Positions 17,198 through 27,392 are shown, numbered from the stretch's first letter. The stretch is 62,105 nucleotides of DNA from Desulfobacterales bacterium (GCA_028704555.1 JAQWFD010000022.1:1-62105); one strand, 5' to 3'. Program-made: numbers and translations. Notes: a model not told the origin generated them from the sequence alone.

Positions 17198-17342
17198 GAG
17201 CTTGATCATAACTGCGGCGAGCATGTCACGGAGTCCGTCCCGCCCATTGCCGGCCTTTCCAGCACAATCCGGGGGATGCCGGCAACGGACGGGACTCCGA
17301 GGCAACGCACTGCAAAATATGGCCGCAGTTATGATCAATCCC
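17198..17342. repeat. GGGCTTGATCAT palindromic element (copy C, 145 bp)
   Basis: Termini GAGCTTGATCATAACTGCGG (left) and GGGATTGATCATAACTGCGG (right, reverse complement) pair nearly perfectly. A second nested pair lies inside: GGAGTCCGTCCCGCCCATTG on the left and, near 17280-17300, its partner around GGCAACGGACGGGACTCCG. The loop contains CACAATCCGGGGGATGCCGG. It lies in the long region upstream of serA. Confidence 0.8.
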
Positions 17343-17929
17343 GAATATTCAGCTATCGCAAAAACGTTCCGAAACTACATCTGAAATCAACGCCATCGCC
17401 AATAAACGCTTCAGCTATCGGTTATTTTACCCTTTTGCCTTCAGTGCGCACCAGAAACTGCGATCTCACCGAATTCCACCTTGAAAACAGAATCGAGACG
17501 GACAGCAAAGGCCACCCAGAATTTAACGAGTCATATTTTCTACGCTCACAGACAGCTGACGGGATTAAAAAAAGTTCATCCGATATTCGGGTTATTCTTG
17601 ACAAACAGCAATAACTTTATATGCTATAGGGCCAGTTGTCAGCTGATTACCACCTGTCAACAGCCCGATATCCGACATAATCATTTGCACAGGGAGGAAA
17701 TTGACGTATCTGAATTGACGCATCTGGCGCCTCAATGGACACCCGATGTGTTTCCCGAATTCAAAGCGGACAAAACTGTCAGTCACAGAACCTGGGTTCA
17801 TCCTTGCGAGCAAACCGCAGCTCCGGTTTACCTGTCGGCAGTTTTCGTCCAGGCAGTAATTGCATTGGTTACAGAAGCAATATCTCTTAACTTTATTATA
17901 AACCCGATAATTTTTTACAGGGGGAAGTC
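17343..17929. other. Upstream region of serA
   Basis: The 590 bp between palindromic copy C and serA hold one good promoter (17598-17625) and a leader of about 300 nt. A 150-codon frame covering 17481-17933 has no plausible protein composition and its stop overlaps the serA start; it is not called. No T-box or riboswitch-like structure was recognised by eye. Confidence 0.4.
17598..17625 (+). promoter_or_regulatory. Probable serA promoter
   Basis: TTGACA (17598-17603) and TATGCT (17620-17625) are separated by 16 nt, followed by ATAGGG. This predicts a 5' leader of about 300 nt before the serA ATG at 17930, which has a GGGGGAAG ribosome site. Confidence 0.55.
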
Positions 17930-19510
17930 ATGAAAGTATTAATAAGCGATAACCTCGGGGAAGCCGGCATCCGGTTATTCCAGCAGGAAGAAGGAATTGA
18001 TGTGGACATCAAGACGGGTCTTTCAGCGGAAGAACTCAACCGCATCATTGGAGAATACGATGGTCTGGCGATCCGAAGCGCCACGAAAGTGACCGAGGAG
18101 CTGCTGAAGCATGCACCCCGATTAAAGGTTGTGGGCCGGGCCGGAATCGGCCTGGACAATGTGGATATCCCCGCCGCTACCAAACGCGGTATCGTCGTCA
18201 TGAACACCCCGGGCGGCAATGTGGTTACGACAGCAGAGCATGCGATTGCCATGATGCTGTCTCTGTCCCGGAATATTCCGAAGGGAACGGCCACATTAAA
18301 AGCAGGTGTCTGGGAAAAAAAGAAGCTCGAAGGCAGGGAAATCTGCAATAAAGTACTCGGGGTAATTGGCTTAGGCAAAGTCGGAGCCATCGTTGCAGAT
18401 CGTGGCCGGGGCCTTAAAATGCAAGTAATCGTTTATGACCCTTATGTCACGCCGGAACGAATTGAAAAGGCTGGCTTTGAAAGTGTAACGCTGGAACAAT
18501 TATTAAAACGATCCGATTATATCACGGTCCATGTTCCCAAGTTGAAAGATACCAACAGCATGATCAACCGGGAGTCTTTTGCACAGATGAAAGACGGGGT
18601 CATGATCATCAACTGTGCCAGAGGCGGCATAGTAAATGAGCAGGATCTGTATGATGCCATTAAATCAGGAAAGGTAGCCGGTGCGGCCCTTGATGTTTTC
18701 GAAAACGAACCCCCGGGGCAGCTTCCTCTTCTGGAACTGGATCAGGTGATATGTACCCCGCATCTCGGCGCTTCAACCCGGGAAGCCCAGACAAATGTCG
18801 CCGTCGCTGTCGCCCAGCAAATCATCGACTACCTGAAAACCGGCACCATTATAAATGCCGTAAATGTTCCTTCAGTAACCGGAGAACTTCTCAAAAAGCT
18901 CACCCCGTATTTAACGCTTGCAGACCGCCTGGGATGCCTTCAGGCACAGCTTGCCAAAGGGCCTGTCAAGGAAGTCGTTATCCAGTATGCCGGTGACTTT
19001 AAAGGCCTTGATATGACACCTGTTTCAATTGCCGCCGTCAAAGGGCTTCTGACACCGGCCGTAAAAGACGATGTCAATTTTGTTAACGCCCATGTGCTGG
19101 CCAAGGAAAGAGGCATTAATATTACCGAAACCACAACGGCGGAACCCGAAGATTACGTGAATCTGATAACAATCAAGGTCATCACTCCCGAAATGGTTTC
19201 CAGCGTATCAGGAACCATTTTTGGGAAAAACGATCCGCGAGTCATCAAAATCAACAATTTCAGAATTGAAATCAGTCCTCATGGTCACCTGGCGCTTATC
19301 CACAATATCGATGCCCCGGGAGCAATCGGAAGCATCGGCTCAACGCTTGGCGAGCATGGGATTAATATTGCCCGAATGCATGTCGGCCAGGAAACCGAAG
19401 GAAACCGGAACATCATATTTCTCAGAACCGACAGCCCGATCCCTGAAGACGTGATTGAGCGGCTCCGGGAACTGAAGCTGGTTAAAAGCGTAATAGCTCT
19501 TGAACTTTAA
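17930..19510 (+). CDS. serA: D-3-phosphoglycerate dehydrogenase
   Basis: A 526-residue long-form SerA, the first enzyme of serine synthesis, oxidising 3-phosphoglycerate with NAD+. Domain order: substrate-binding and Rossmann domains (VIGLGKVGAIVADRGRG for NAD; NCARGGIVNE, FENEPPG and CTPHLGASTREAQ for the catalytic Arg, Glu and His), an intervening ASB domain at about 320-450, and a C-terminal ACT domain (HLALIHNIDAPGAIGSIG) for serine feedback. It is alone on its transcript; no serC or serB is adjacent. A GC-rich hairpin lies about 85 nt after the stop. Confidence 0.97.
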   Translation: MKVLISDNLGEAGIRLFQQEEGIDVDIKTGLSAEELNRIIGEYDGLAIRSATKVTEELLKHAPRLKVVGRAGIGLDNVDIPAATKRGIVVMNTPGGNVVTTAEHAIAMMLSLSRNIPKGTATLKAGVWEKKKLEGREICNKVLGVIGLGKVGAIVADRGRGLKMQVIVYDPYVTPERIEKAGFESVTLEQLLKRSDYITVHVPKLKDTNSMINRESFAQMKDGVMIINCARGGIVNEQDLYDAIKSGKVAGAALDVFENEPPGQLPLLELDQVICTPHLGASTREAQTNVAVAVAQQIIDYLKTGTIINAVNVPSVTGELLKKLTPYLTLADRLGCLQAQLAKGPVKEVVIQYAGDFKGLDMTPVSIAAVKGLLTPAVKDDVNFVNAHVLAKERGINITETTTAEPEDYVNLITIKVITPEMVSSVSGTIFGKNDPRVIKINNFRIEISPHGHLALIHNIDAPGAIGSIGSTLGEHGINIARMHVGQETEGNRNIIFLRTDSPIPEDVIERLRELKLVKSVIALEL

Positions 19511-19594
19511 GAAGGATATCATTTATATTTAAGAAAAGCAGGATCATAAAAAATCCTCCAATTCGATCGAAACGGCCTTCAGCCTGATGATACG

Positions 19595-19626
19595 GCAGGC
19601 GCCGCGTACTTCCTGCCGGCGCCTGC
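19595..19626 (+). terminator. GC-rich hairpin after serA
   Basis: GCAGGCGCC (19595-19603) and GGCGCCTGC (19618-19626) form a 9-bp perfect stem. The downstream AATCATTTTGATT has only a short T run. It may end the serA transcript; no other terminator is visible before the DUF1844 gene. Confidence 0.5.
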
Positions 19627-19933
19627 AATCATTTTGATTGCGAACTTTATGACAGAAATATTTTCTTTCGAAATCATTTTTTAATCTTTCTGATCTTCAT
19701 ACTGAGCCGGGCATGGCAATAACCCGTAGCTCAATGCCCAGATGAAAACTCAATGCATTTTTCCGGTTGAAGAGTGATGCCGCCATGCCCCGAAAAAGCA
19801 CGTACCCTGTCACGGCCACTGAACCGGGCGCAAAACGCATCCGGACAATTTGTCAGTTTCCATTCAGGCACAATATTTTGCAAATTCGCTTCTTGCATTC
19901 TCTGATATACAGTCATCATACAGGAGACAAGTC

Positions 19934-20248
19934 ATGACAGAGGAAAAAGGCACCAAAACAAAAACAGATGCTTCGGCAAAAATATCCGGGCTGACTGTCC
20001 AACTACCTCAAATCAATTTTTCAACCTTTGTTTTTTCATTAAATTCTTCGGCACTGGTTCAACTGGGCATGATCGAAGATCCTGCGACCGGCAAAAAAGA
20101 AAAAAATCTGCCCATCGCCAAACAGACAATCGATCTTATCGGAATGCTCCAGGAAAAGACACAGGGCAACCTGTCAGAGGATGAATCCCAACTGCTCGTC
20201 CATATTTTATATGATTTAAGAATGATGTACGTGAAGGAAATAAAATAA
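19934..20248 (+). CDS. DUF1844 domain protein
   Basis: A 104-residue protein. The frame is open further upstream to a TTG at 19850, but the ATG at 19934 has a CAGGAG site and begins the family-typical charged N-terminus (MTEEKGTKTKTD). The core INFSTFVFSLNSSALVQLGM, then DPATGKKEKNLPIAKQTIDL and EKTQGNLSEDESQLLVHILY is diagnostic of DUF1844, a small cytoplasmic helical protein of unknown function found mainly in Deltaproteobacteria and related groups. It sits 53 nt before the htrA-like protease and could be co-transcribed with it. Confidence 0.88.
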   Translation: MTEEKGTKTKTDASAKISGLTVQLPQINFSTFVFSLNSSALVQLGMIEDPATGKKEKNLPIAKQTIDLIGMLQEKTQGNLSEDESQLLVHILYDLRMMYVKEIK

Positions 20249-20301
20249 GCCTTCTCCTACAGGCCCAACTTACCAGGAACATATTCCAGAAGGAGTGTCC
20301 A

Positions 20302-21759
20302 ATGAAACAAAGAACAGCCTGCACAAAGATTATAAAAAAAAGCTGCTTTCTGATCTGTGCATTCATATTTTATGCGGCGTGTTTCATACCAGGCACGAGT
20401 TTGATACCATACGCGGAAGCGAGGAAAACGGTAAACCTGGTACCGGAAAATTTCAGCGAACTGGCTAAAACGGCCAGCCCTTCGGTAGTAAATATCCGAA
20501 CGGTAAAAACCACCAAGGGCGGAGGCAGGGTCTTTCGTCATTTTTACCAGAGCCCTTTTGGACAAGACGATCCGTTTAAAGATTTTTTTGACAAATTCTT
20601 TGGTGATGAGCAAAAAGAATTCAAGCAGCGAAGCCTCGGGTCCGGCTTTATTATCGACAAAAAAGGATATATCGTCACAAATAACCATGTGGTTGAAAAT
20701 GCCGATGAAATACAGGTCCGGTTAAAAGACGGAAAGCAGTATGACGCTGAAATCGTTGGCCGGGATTCAAACACCGACATCGCACTGATCAAAATAAATC
20801 CGGAACATGAACTGCCGGTTGTTGAACTCGGCAATTCCGAAGACCTTGAAGTCGGTCAATGGGTCGTTGCCATCGGCAGTCCATTTGGGCTGGAGCATAC
20901 CGTTACGGCAGGCATCGTCAGCGCCAAGGGCCGGGTCATCGGCTCCGGGCCTTACGACGATTTTATCCAGACAGATGCCTCCATCAATCCCGGCAACAGC
21001 GGTGGCCCGCTTCTCAATCTCAACGGCAGGGTTATTGGCATCAATACCGCAATTATTGCCGGGGGGCAGGGAATAGGGTTTGCGATTCCGATCGATCTGG
21101 CCAAAGGCATCATTGAACAACTTAAACAAAGTGGGGAAGTCATTAGAGGATGGCTGGGTGTTGCCATTCAGGACCTGTCAAAAGAATTATCAGAGTACTA
21201 TGGCATTGAACAGAATCAGGGCATTCTGGTAACCGAGGTGTTTCCCGGAGACCCGGCAGCAAAAGCCGGAATCCGACCCGAAGATATTATTATCGAAATA
21301 AACGCAAAGCCGATTACCACCAGCAGGGAACTGACCCGGGTCATTGCCGATGCGGGTGTCGGGGACACTGTCAGAATAAAGGTATTACGAAATTCCACGG
21401 AAAAAACCTTTGATGTGAAAGTTGCCAAACGTGAAGATTCAAAACTGACGTTAAAATCGTTAAAACAAAGCCAGGAAAATGAACTCGGCATCCGGGTGTC
21501 GGAAATTACTCCGGAAATTGCCAATCGCTTCAACATTTCCGAATCCGAAGGCATCATCATCATCGGGATAGAGCCCGGAAGCAAGGGGCAGGAAGCCGGG
21601 GCCCAGCCGGGGGATATTATCCGGGAAGTGAATCATACCTTCATCAAAACCGTTGACCAGTATACTGAAATCATTGAAAACATTCCGGAAGGTAATCCGG
21701 TGAACATGTTTATCCGCCGGATGAACATTGGATTTTTGGTCATCAAAATGACAAAATAA
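20302..21759 (+). CDS. DegP/HtrA-family periplasmic serine protease (Do type)
   Basis: A 485-residue protease-chaperone. A signal peptide ends near IPYAEA (residues 35-40). The trypsin-like domain shows the triad H129 (VTNNHVV), D159 (SNTDIALI) and S233 (GNSGGPL), preceded by a phenylalanine-rich LA-loop stretch (SPFGQDDPFKDFFDKFFG) typical of Do proteases. Two PDZ domains follow at about 270-360 and 390-480 (EVFPGDPAAKAGIRPEDII; GIEPGSKGQEAGAQPGDII). It degrades or refolds damaged envelope proteins. The start has an AAGGAG site. It ends 3 nt before the ispE frame. Confidence 0.95.
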   Translation: MKQRTACTKIIKKSCFLICAFIFYAACFIPGTSLIPYAEARKTVNLVPENFSELAKTASPSVVNIRTVKTTKGGGRVFRHFYQSPFGQDDPFKDFFDKFFGDEQKEFKQRSLGSGFIIDKKGYIVTNNHVVENADEIQVRLKDGKQYDAEIVGRDSNTDIALIKINPEHELPVVELGNSEDLEVGQWVVAIGSPFGLEHTVTAGIVSAKGRVIGSGPYDDFIQTDASINPGNSGGPLLNLNGRVIGINTAIIAGGQGIGFAIPIDLAKGIIEQLKQSGEVIRGWLGVAIQDLSKELSEYYGIEQNQGILVTEVFPGDPAAKAGIRPEDIIIEINAKPITTSRELTRVIADAGVGDTVRIKVLRNSTEKTFDVKVAKREDSKLTLKSLKQSQENELGIRVSEITPEIANRFNISESEGIIIIGIEPGSKGQEAGAQPGDIIREVNHTFIKTVDQYTEIIENIPEGNPVNMFIRRMNIGFLVIKMTK

Positions 21760-21762
21760 TCC

Positions 21763-22623
21763 ATGCCGGCTACCGTTATGCAAATTCTTTCACCTGCTAA
21801 AATTAATTTATTTTTGCACATCACAGGCAAACGACCGGATGGGTATCATACCCTGGTATCGTTAATGTGCCCGATTCGCCTTTACGATACGATATCGTTG
21901 CGTGTCGGAGGCAATCAACAGTCGGTTTCCTGTGCTCATCAAGCAGTCCCCGAAGACGAATCCAATCTGGCTGCAAAGGCTGCGCGTTTGTTTCTCAAAG
22001 AGGCAAATCTGAGACATCAGGGATTTGACATCCACATTGAAAAACAAATACCAGTGGCAGCCGGTCTCGGAGGCGGCAGCAGCAATGCTGCGGCCGTGCT
22101 GCGGGCGTTGAACCGGCATTACGGCGGCCGGTACTCACCCGGGCAGCTCATGAAAATGGGTCAATCATTAGGAGCGGATATTCCTTTTTTTATTAATTGC
22201 AGACCTGCCCTGGCTACCGGTATCGGTGAAAAACTGGAACCGTTCTACCGTATTGATCCGTTCCATGTCGTGCTGATTTATCCGGGATTCGGTGTTTCAA
22301 CCGCCGCTGTCTATAAAAAACTAAATTTAGGATTGACAAAAGGTATAAAAGAAATTAAATACACAGGATTTAATAAGACGCAAGGGTTTGATGTTTATAA
22401 GCATTTATGTAATGATTTAGAATCGGTAACTAAATCAATGCACCCTGAAATCGCCTTGATGAAAGATGCGCTTCTGAGCCAAGGGGCTGAAGGGGCATTG
22501 ATGTCCGGGAGCGGCGCTTCGGTGTTCGGACTTTTTGCCGATCCTGACAAGGCCAGACATGCTTATCTTACTCTTTCGCAACGGGAAAAGTGGCGCGTAT
22601 TTCTCACAGATATGATTCTATAA
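21763..22623 (+). CDS. ispE: 4-diphosphocytidyl-2-C-methyl-D-erythritol kinase
   Basis: A 286-residue GHMP kinase of the MEP isoprenoid pathway. SPAKINLFLHITGKRPDGYH holds the catalytic lysine and substrate site; PVAAGLGGGSSNAAAV is the ATP-binding glycine loop with the catalytic Asp further on (GADIPFFINC), and LMSGSGASVFGLF is motif III. The ATG at 21763 starts MPATVMQ; an in-frame ATG at 21778 begins closer to the conserved part. It lies directly behind the HtrA gene and upstream of tRNA-Gln, an arrangement recalled from other Desulfobacterota. Confidence 0.96.
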   Translation: MPATVMQILSPAKINLFLHITGKRPDGYHTLVSLMCPIRLYDTISLRVGGNQQSVSCAHQAVPEDESNLAAKAARLFLKEANLRHQGFDIHIEKQIPVAAGLGGGSSNAAAVLRALNRHYGGRYSPGQLMKMGQSLGADIPFFINCRPALATGIGEKLEPFYRIDPFHVVLIYPGFGVSTAAVYKKLNLGLTKGIKEIKYTGFNKTQGFDVYKHLCNDLESVTKSMHPEIALMKDALLSQGAEGALMSGSGASVFGLFADPDKARHAYLTLSQREKWRVFLTDMIL

Positions 22624-22691
22624 ACGAACCATCAATCCTGCCTGTTTTGTCAGGTTTTTTCTTAAGGATTTCAAGACAAAAAGACAGTTAC

Positions 22692-22766
22692 TGGGGCGTC
22701 GTCAAGCGGTAAGACACAGGATTTTGGTTCCTGCATCCGGAGGTTCGAATCCTCCCGCCCCAGCCA
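22692..22766 (+). tRNA. tRNA-Gln (anticodon TTG)
   Basis: The 75-nt gene has acceptor TGGGGCG paired with CGCCCCA, the anticodon stem CAGGA/TCCTG around loop TTTTGGT (anticodon TTG), a T arm GGAGGTTCGAATCCTCC and an encoded GCCA end. It lies between ispE and prs. Confidence 0.98.
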
Positions 22767-22836
22767 TATTTCAAATTAAATTGTGCCCGGATAAAACTCG
22801 ATATTTTTTCAGATTCAAATCGGGCTGTTTTTGGGT

Positions 22837-22863
22837 CTCACAACACCTTCGGTATGTTGTGAG
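22837..22863 (+). promoter_or_regulatory. Hairpin in the prs leader
   Basis: CTCACAACA (22837-22845) and TGTTGTGAG (22855-22863) form a perfect 9-bp stem with a 9-nt loop CCTTCGGTA. No T tract follows, so it is not a standard terminator. It sits about 85 nt before the prs start, between the tRNA and the gene, and could be a processing or control structure. Confidence 0.45.
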
Positions 22864-22946
22864 GTAGAATCAGTCTTTGATGCGCCCGGAAAGACGGACA
22901 GATTTGTAACGGCACCGAATACTTTTTATCAATCATCAGCAAACAA

Positions 22947-23897
22947 ATGGTTAATTTAATGAATAATTTAATTGTTTTTTCCGGAAATTCCAATCCTGAT
23001 CTCGCTCAAGAAATATGTCAGCATATTAAACGGCCGCTGGGCGGGGCCAAAGTCAAAACATTCAGCGACGGCGAAATTCAGATCGAAATCCATGAAAACA
23101 TCAGATTGAAAGATGTTTTCATTATCCAATCCACATGCGATCCCGTGAACAATAATCTTGTAGAGCTGCTGATGATGATTGATGCCTGCAAACGCTCATC
23201 CGCCAGCCGGATTACCGCAGTCATTCCGTATTACGGATACTCACGCCAGGACAAAAAAGTTGCGCCGCGGGTACCCATCAGTGCAAAGCTGACAGCAGAT
23301 CTGCTCACAACTGCCGGTGCAAACCGAATCATTACAATGGATTTGCACGCAGGCCAGATACAGGGTTTTTTTAATATACCCGTTGACAACTTATTCGCTA
23401 CACCTGTACTTCTCGAATATATCAAAAATAAATTCAGCGAAAATCTTATCATCGTTTCACCGGATGCCGGTGGAGTGGAAAGGGCCCGGGCATTCGCAAA
23501 ACGGCTCAAAGTTGATCTGGCGATTATCGACAAACGAAGAGATGCACCAAACCAGGCAAAGGCGATGGCCGTCATCGGTGATGTCAAGGGGAAAATCACG
23601 GTAATACTCGATGATATGGTCGACACTGCCGGAACGCTGACCGAGGCCAGCACGGCACTCCTCAACAGCGGTGCGATAGAAGTCCATGCATGCTGCACGC
23701 ATGCCGTGTTATCAGGCCCCGCAATTGATCGAATCAGTGCTTCAGACTTGTCCAGTGTAGTCGTCACTGACACCATACCGCTCAAACCCAACGCTAAAGC
23801 CTGTAGCAAGATCAAGTCCCTTTCGATTGATCAACTGATAGGAGAAGCCATTTTACGAAGTCACACCGGGGATTCAGTTACTTCATTGTTCGTATAA
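22947..23897 (+). CDS. prs: Ribose-phosphate pyrophosphokinase (PRPP synthetase)
   Basis: A 316-residue class I PRPP synthetase, making PRPP from ribose-5-phosphate and [16 protein letters not shown] starts the fold; [20 protein letters not shown] and [17 protein letters not shown] are ATP/Mg sites, and [16 protein letters not shown] is the PRPP-binding loop. The start is not settled: ATG 22947 (MVNLMNNL) and ATG 22959 (MNNLIVFSG) are both in frame and neither has a strong ribosome site; the second fits family N-termini better. rplY follows after 39 nt. Confidence 0.96.
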   Translation: MVNLMNNLIVFSGNSNPDLAQEICQHIKRPLGGAKVKTFSDGEIQIEIHENIRLKDVFIIQSTCDPVNNNLVELLMMIDACKRSSASRITAVIPYYGYSRQDKKVAPRVPISAKLTADLLTTAGANRIITMDLHAGQIQGFFNIPVDNLFATPVLLEYIKNKFSENLIIVSPDAGGVERARAFAKRLKVDLAIIDKRRDAPNQAKAMAVIGDVKGKITVILDDMVDTAGTLTEASTALLNSGAIEVHACCTHAVLSGPAIDRISASDLSSVVVTDTIPLKPNAKACSKIKSLSIDQLIGEAILRSHTGDSVTSLFV

Positions 23898-23936
23898 TAA
23901 TGTTTTTATAACAGGAATAAATATAAGGAGGCTTTT

Positions 23937-24584
23937 TTGGAGTTACATGAACTGAAAACCAGCATCAGAAAAAGCAAGGGGAATGGACCGGCAAGAGTCT
24001 TGCGTCGTAACGGTCAGATTCCGGCTGTTCTTTACGGCCCTGAAAATGATTCCGTTTCAGTATCACTTTTCTTGCATGATTTTGAACTGGCAATCAAAAA
24101 TCAAAATATCAGCCAGATGGTCTTCAATCTGAAACTGGACGACGGATCTTCCTCTGCGGTACCTGCCATGATCAAAGAAATACAGACCGATCCGCTTTCA
24201 CATTCGATTCTTCATATAGATTTTTACCAAATCGACATGAACCGGAAGATCAAAGTTAAAATACCGGTTACCACCCGAGGCAAATGCGTAGGGGTTGAAC
24301 AGGGCGGAATGTTTCAAATAATCCGCCGTGAGGTAGAAGTATTATGTCTGCCCTTTCAAATTCCAAACGCAATAGAACTCGATATCACCAATTTGAATAT
24401 CGGAGACTCGATCCACGTCAAGGATATTCCTCTCGGGGAGAATGTGGAACTGCCCCCGCATGTTAATTTTACTTTAGCAACGGTTACAGGCATAAAAGAG
24501 ACTCCCGAAGAGACGAGCGAAGTGACTGAAGCTGAAGCTGAAACTGAAACTGAAAAATCCGGAGCCGAATCATCCGCTGAATAA
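23937..24584 (+). CDS. rplY: 50S ribosomal protein L25 (Ctc form)
   Basis: A 215-residue two-domain L25/TL5/Ctc protein that binds 5S rRNA. It starts at TTG, 5 nt after a perfect AAGGAGG, which settles the start. The N-terminal domain (RKSKGNGPARVLRRNGQIPA, then VLYGP) binds 5S rRNA; the C-terminal beta domain includes HIDFYQIDMNRKIKVKIPV. The C-terminus is a low-complexity acidic tail (EAEAETETE) after residue 190. The order prs-rplY-pth is conserved in many bacteria. Confidence 0.95.
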   Translation: MELHELKTSIRKSKGNGPARVLRRNGQIPAVLYGPENDSVSVSLFLHDFELAIKNQNISQMVFNLKLDDGSSSAVPAMIKEIQTDPLSHSILHIDFYQIDMNRKIKVKIPVTTRGKCVGVEQGGMFQIIRREVEVLCLPFQIPNAIELDITNLNIGDSIHVKDIPLGENVELPPHVNFTLATVTGIKETPEETSEVTEAEAETETEKSGAESSAE

Positions 24585-24717
24585 CACGTCATGGCTGGCC
24601 AGTTCCATCGCCAGCCCCGGCGTATCATTTTTATAAATTGTCTATAAACTTGACAGACATTACGAGTATTGGCTGTTGCGTGAATGTTCAACATACGGGT
24701 TTGGTGCCCAGGATCAG

Positions 24718-25290
24718 GTGTTATTGATTGCCGGCTTGGGAAATCCGGGCGAACAATATATCAATACCCGACATAATGCCGGATTTATGATTCTGGAACA
24801 CCTTTCCGGAATCTTTTCTATTTCAATGAACCGGCACCGATACGAGTCATTATATGGACATGGGTTTGCAGCAGACCGCAAGGTTGTTTTTGTCAAACCC
24901 ATGTCATTCATGAATAACAGCGGACAGCCAATTCTTTGCATTGCCCGACGTTACAAGATACCATGCCCTGATATCATTATTATCCATGATGATATCGACC
25001 TTCCGATCGGCACAATAAAAATTAAAGTAAAAGGCGGACACGGCGGCCATAACGGTTTAAAATCGATCGCTGAGGCGCTTCAATGCGATCGATTCGTTCG
25101 TGTCCGTATCGGTATTGGAAGAGGCGCCCCCGGAAGAAACGTTACCGACCACGTACTTGGAAACTTCGACAGTGAAGAGATGACTGTCATGGATCAAATA
25201 ATACCAACCGCATGCAATGCGATACGGATGATCCTTAACAAAGGCATAAATGAAGCGATGAACAAATTTAATCAGAAATGTTGTATTTAA
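24718..25290 (+). CDS. pth: Peptidyl-tRNA hydrolase
   Basis: A protein of 190 residues from the GTG at 24718 (AGGA site 3 nt upstream), which starts [14 protein letters not shown] as expected. The frame remains open to a TTG at 24676 that would add 14 unusual residues. Conserved features are the catalytic His in [18 protein letters not shown], the HDDIDLPIG segment with the catalytic Asp, and [12 protein letters not shown]. It frees tRNAs from stalled peptidyl-tRNA. It closes the prs-rplY-pth group and is followed 28 nt later by hppA. Confidence 0.95.
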   Translation: MLLIAGLGNPGEQYINTRHNAGFMILEHLSGIFSISMNRHRYESLYGHGFAADRKVVFVKPMSFMNNSGQPILCIARRYKIPCPDIIIIHDDIDLPIGTIKIKVKGGHGGHNGLKSIAEALQCDRFVRVRIGIGRGAPGRNVTDHVLGNFDSEEMTVMDQIIPTACNAIRMILNKGINEAMNKFNQKCCI

Positions 25291-25318
25291 TGGAAATGAA
25301 TTGGATATGGAGGAAATA

Positions 25319-27328
25319 ATGGAATCAGCTTCAACGAACATAGCGTTAATTTGTACGCTGGTCGGTATCCTCGGTGTATTTTTTTCAATTACGATTGCCA
25401 GGATTGTAAAATCAGCGTCAGCCGGAAATGAAAGAATGCAGGACATCGCCAATGCAATCAAGGAAGGGGCCATTGCCTATCTTAACCGACAGCTGAAAAG
25501 CATGTCCATTGCAGGCGCTGTAATCTTCATCCTCATGCTGGTGCTATTGGATGTAACCACTGCCATTGGCTTTCTGGTTGGAGCCGTTGCATCATTTATT
25601 GCAGGCTACATCGGGATGCGGGTTTCGGTTATCGCAAACGTTCGAACCGCCGAGGCGGCAAAAAAAGGACTCGCTTCCGGATTAAATATGGCTTTCAAAG
25701 GAGGCTCGGTGACCGGAATGCTTGTTGCCGGACTGGCACTGACATCCGTTGCCGGATATTACTGTATTACCCGGGATGTCATATCGCTGGTCGCACTGGG
25801 CTTCGGTGGCAGTCTGATTTCAATCTTTGCACGGTTAGGCGGAGGCATTTTTACGAAAGGCGCTGATGTCGGCGCTGACCTTGTCGGCAAAGTAGAAGCG
25901 GGAATTCCCGAAGATGACCCACGGAATCCGGCGGTTATCGCCGATAACGTGGGCGATAACGTGGGTGACTGCGCCGGAATGGCCGCGGATCTGTTCGAGA
26001 CCTATGCGGTTACGGCAGTTGCAGCGATGCTCCTCGGCCACCTGATCTTCCCGAGCAACCCGATTGCAACCGAATTTCCGCTCGTTCTGGGTGCAATTTC
26101 CATCATCGCTTCCATGATATCAATGTTCTTTGTCAAACTGGGCAAAAAAGAATATATCATGGGTGCTCTCTATAAAGGGATGTTTGGTTCAGCGATTATT
26201 GCGGCCATTGCCTTTTTCTTTTTTACAAAAAGCATGATGAATGACCTCGGTGACTTATCGTATATGTCCATTTATCTTTCAACTCTGGTCGGACTTGTCC
26301 TGACCGTTCTGATCGTGATTATCACCGAATATTATACGGGAATTTATTCACCGGTCAAATCTGTGGCAGAAGCGTCAACGACCGGCCATGCAACCAATAT
26401 CATCGCCGGGCTGTCGGTCGGCATGCAGGCAACCGCCGCTCCGGTATTAGCCTTATGCTTCGGCATCCTGGCTGCCCATCATTTTGCCGGTCTCTATGGT
26501 ATCGCCATGGCTGCGATGTCCATGCTCTCAATGACCGGAATGGTCATCGCCATCGATGCTTACGGCCCCATCACGGATAATGCCGGGGGAATCGCTGAAA
26601 TGGCAGAAATGGACGAAAGCGTCAGAGCCGTTACCGATCCGCTGGATGCCGTCGGCAATACAACCAAAGCCGTCACCAAAGGGTATGCGATCTGTTCTGC
26701 CGGTCTGGCAGCCCTGGTCCTTTTTTCATGTTATGTTCAGGAATTTGCCCTGAAAGGCGCAACCGCCCAGATCAAATTCGATCTGGCGGATGTAAACGTT
26801 ATCATCGGATTGTTCATCGGTGGGCTCCTTCCGTATCTGTTTGCCTCCATCTCACTGAAGGCGGTTGGAAAAGCCGGTGGGGCCGTGGTCGACGAAGTCA
26901 GACGACAATTCAAAGAAATTCCCGGAATTATGGCTGGCACGGCAAAACCGGATTACGGTACCTGCGTTGATATCGTTACCAAAGTCGCGCTTAAGGAAAT
27001 GATCATTCCGGCCCTGCTGCCGGTTATCGCCCCGATTCTGGTCGGACTTATCCTGGGCAAAGTCGCACTGGGTGGCGTTCTGATCGGCAGCATTGTAACC
27101 GGAATTTTTGTTGCGTTATCAATGACTACCGGCGGAGCCGCGTGGGATAATGCAAAAAAATACATTGAGGATGGCCATCTTGGCGGCAAAGGCAGCGATG
27201 CCCATAAAGCGGCAGTTACCGGCGACACAGTAGGCGATCCGTACAAAGACACCGCTGGCCCGGCTATTAACCCAATGATCAAAATTCTCAATGTCGTAGC
27301 GCTTCTCATGGTTCCTTTTCTGCTTTAG
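25319..27328 (+). CDS. hppA: Membrane-bound proton-translocating pyrophosphatase
   Basis: A 669-residue integral membrane pyrophosphatase with about 16 transmembrane helices; it couples PPi hydrolysis to ion pumping. The ATG at 25319 is 5 nt after GGAGG, better than the upstream TTG 25301 and ATG 25307. The catalytic block is [20 protein letters not shown] with [18 protein letters not shown], and a second acidic block [19 protein letters not shown] lies near the C-terminus. [12 protein letters not shown] places a lysine (K450) where potassium-dependent enzymes have alanine, which suggests a K+-independent, H+-pumping enzyme. In sulfate reducers it would recover energy from the PPi made during sulfate activation. 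Confidence 0.96.
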   Translation: MESASTNIALICTLVGILGVFFSITIARIVKSASAGNERMQDIANAIKEGAIAYLNRQLKSMSIAGAVIFILMLVLLDVTTAIGFLVGAVASFIAGYIGMRVSVIANVRTAEAAKKGLASGLNMAFKGGSVTGMLVAGLALTSVAGYYCITRDVISLVALGFGGSLISIFARLGGGIFTKGADVGADLVGKVEAGIPEDDPRNPAVIADNVGDNVGDCAGMAADLFETYAVTAVAAMLLGHLIFPSNPIATEFPLVLGAISIIASMISMFFVKLGKKEYIMGALYKGMFGSAIIAAIAFFFFTKSMMNDLGDLSYMSIYLSTLVGLVLTVLIVIITEYYTGIYSPVKSVAEASTTGHATNIIAGLSVGMQATAAPVLALCFGILAAHHFAGLYGIAMAAMSMLSMTGMVIAIDAYGPITDNAGGIAEMAEMDESVRAVTDPLDAVGNTTKAVTKGYAICSAGLAALVLFSCYVQEFALKGATAQIKFDLADVNVIIGLFIGGLLPYLFASISLKAVGKAGGAVVDEVRRQFKEIPGIMAGTAKPDYGTCVDIVTKVALKEMIIPALLPVIAPILVGLILGKVALGGVLIGSIVTGIFVALSMTTGGAAWDNAKKYIEDGHLGGKGSDAHKAAVTGDTVGDPYKDTAGPAINPMIKILNVVALLMVPFLL

Positions 27329-27348
27329 CACACTGCACCAAAACTGAA

Positions 27349-27392
27349 TAAAGGGGATCGGCGATGAGTGATCATCGCCGATCCCCTTTTTA
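27349..27392 (+). terminator. Strong rho-independent terminator after hppA
   Basis: AAGGGGATCGGCGATGA (27351-27367) and TCATCGCCGATCCCCTT form a 17-bp perfect stem with a GTGA loop, followed by a T tract. It separates hppA from the CarD-like gene. Confidence 0.9.

Noticed and set aside
17481..17933. A 150-codon plus-strand frame ending at the serA start
   Set aside because: It spans the serA promoter and leader, has no ribosome site, and its residue usage shows no domain or membrane pattern. The promoter at 17598 explains the region better.
19731..19919. A 62-codon minus-strand frame upstream of the DUF1844 gene
   Set aside because: It has no ribosome site or motif and faces against the local genes.
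22767..22946. A riboswitch before prs
   Set aside because: Only one simple hairpin is visible; no conserved riboswitch core could be recognised.
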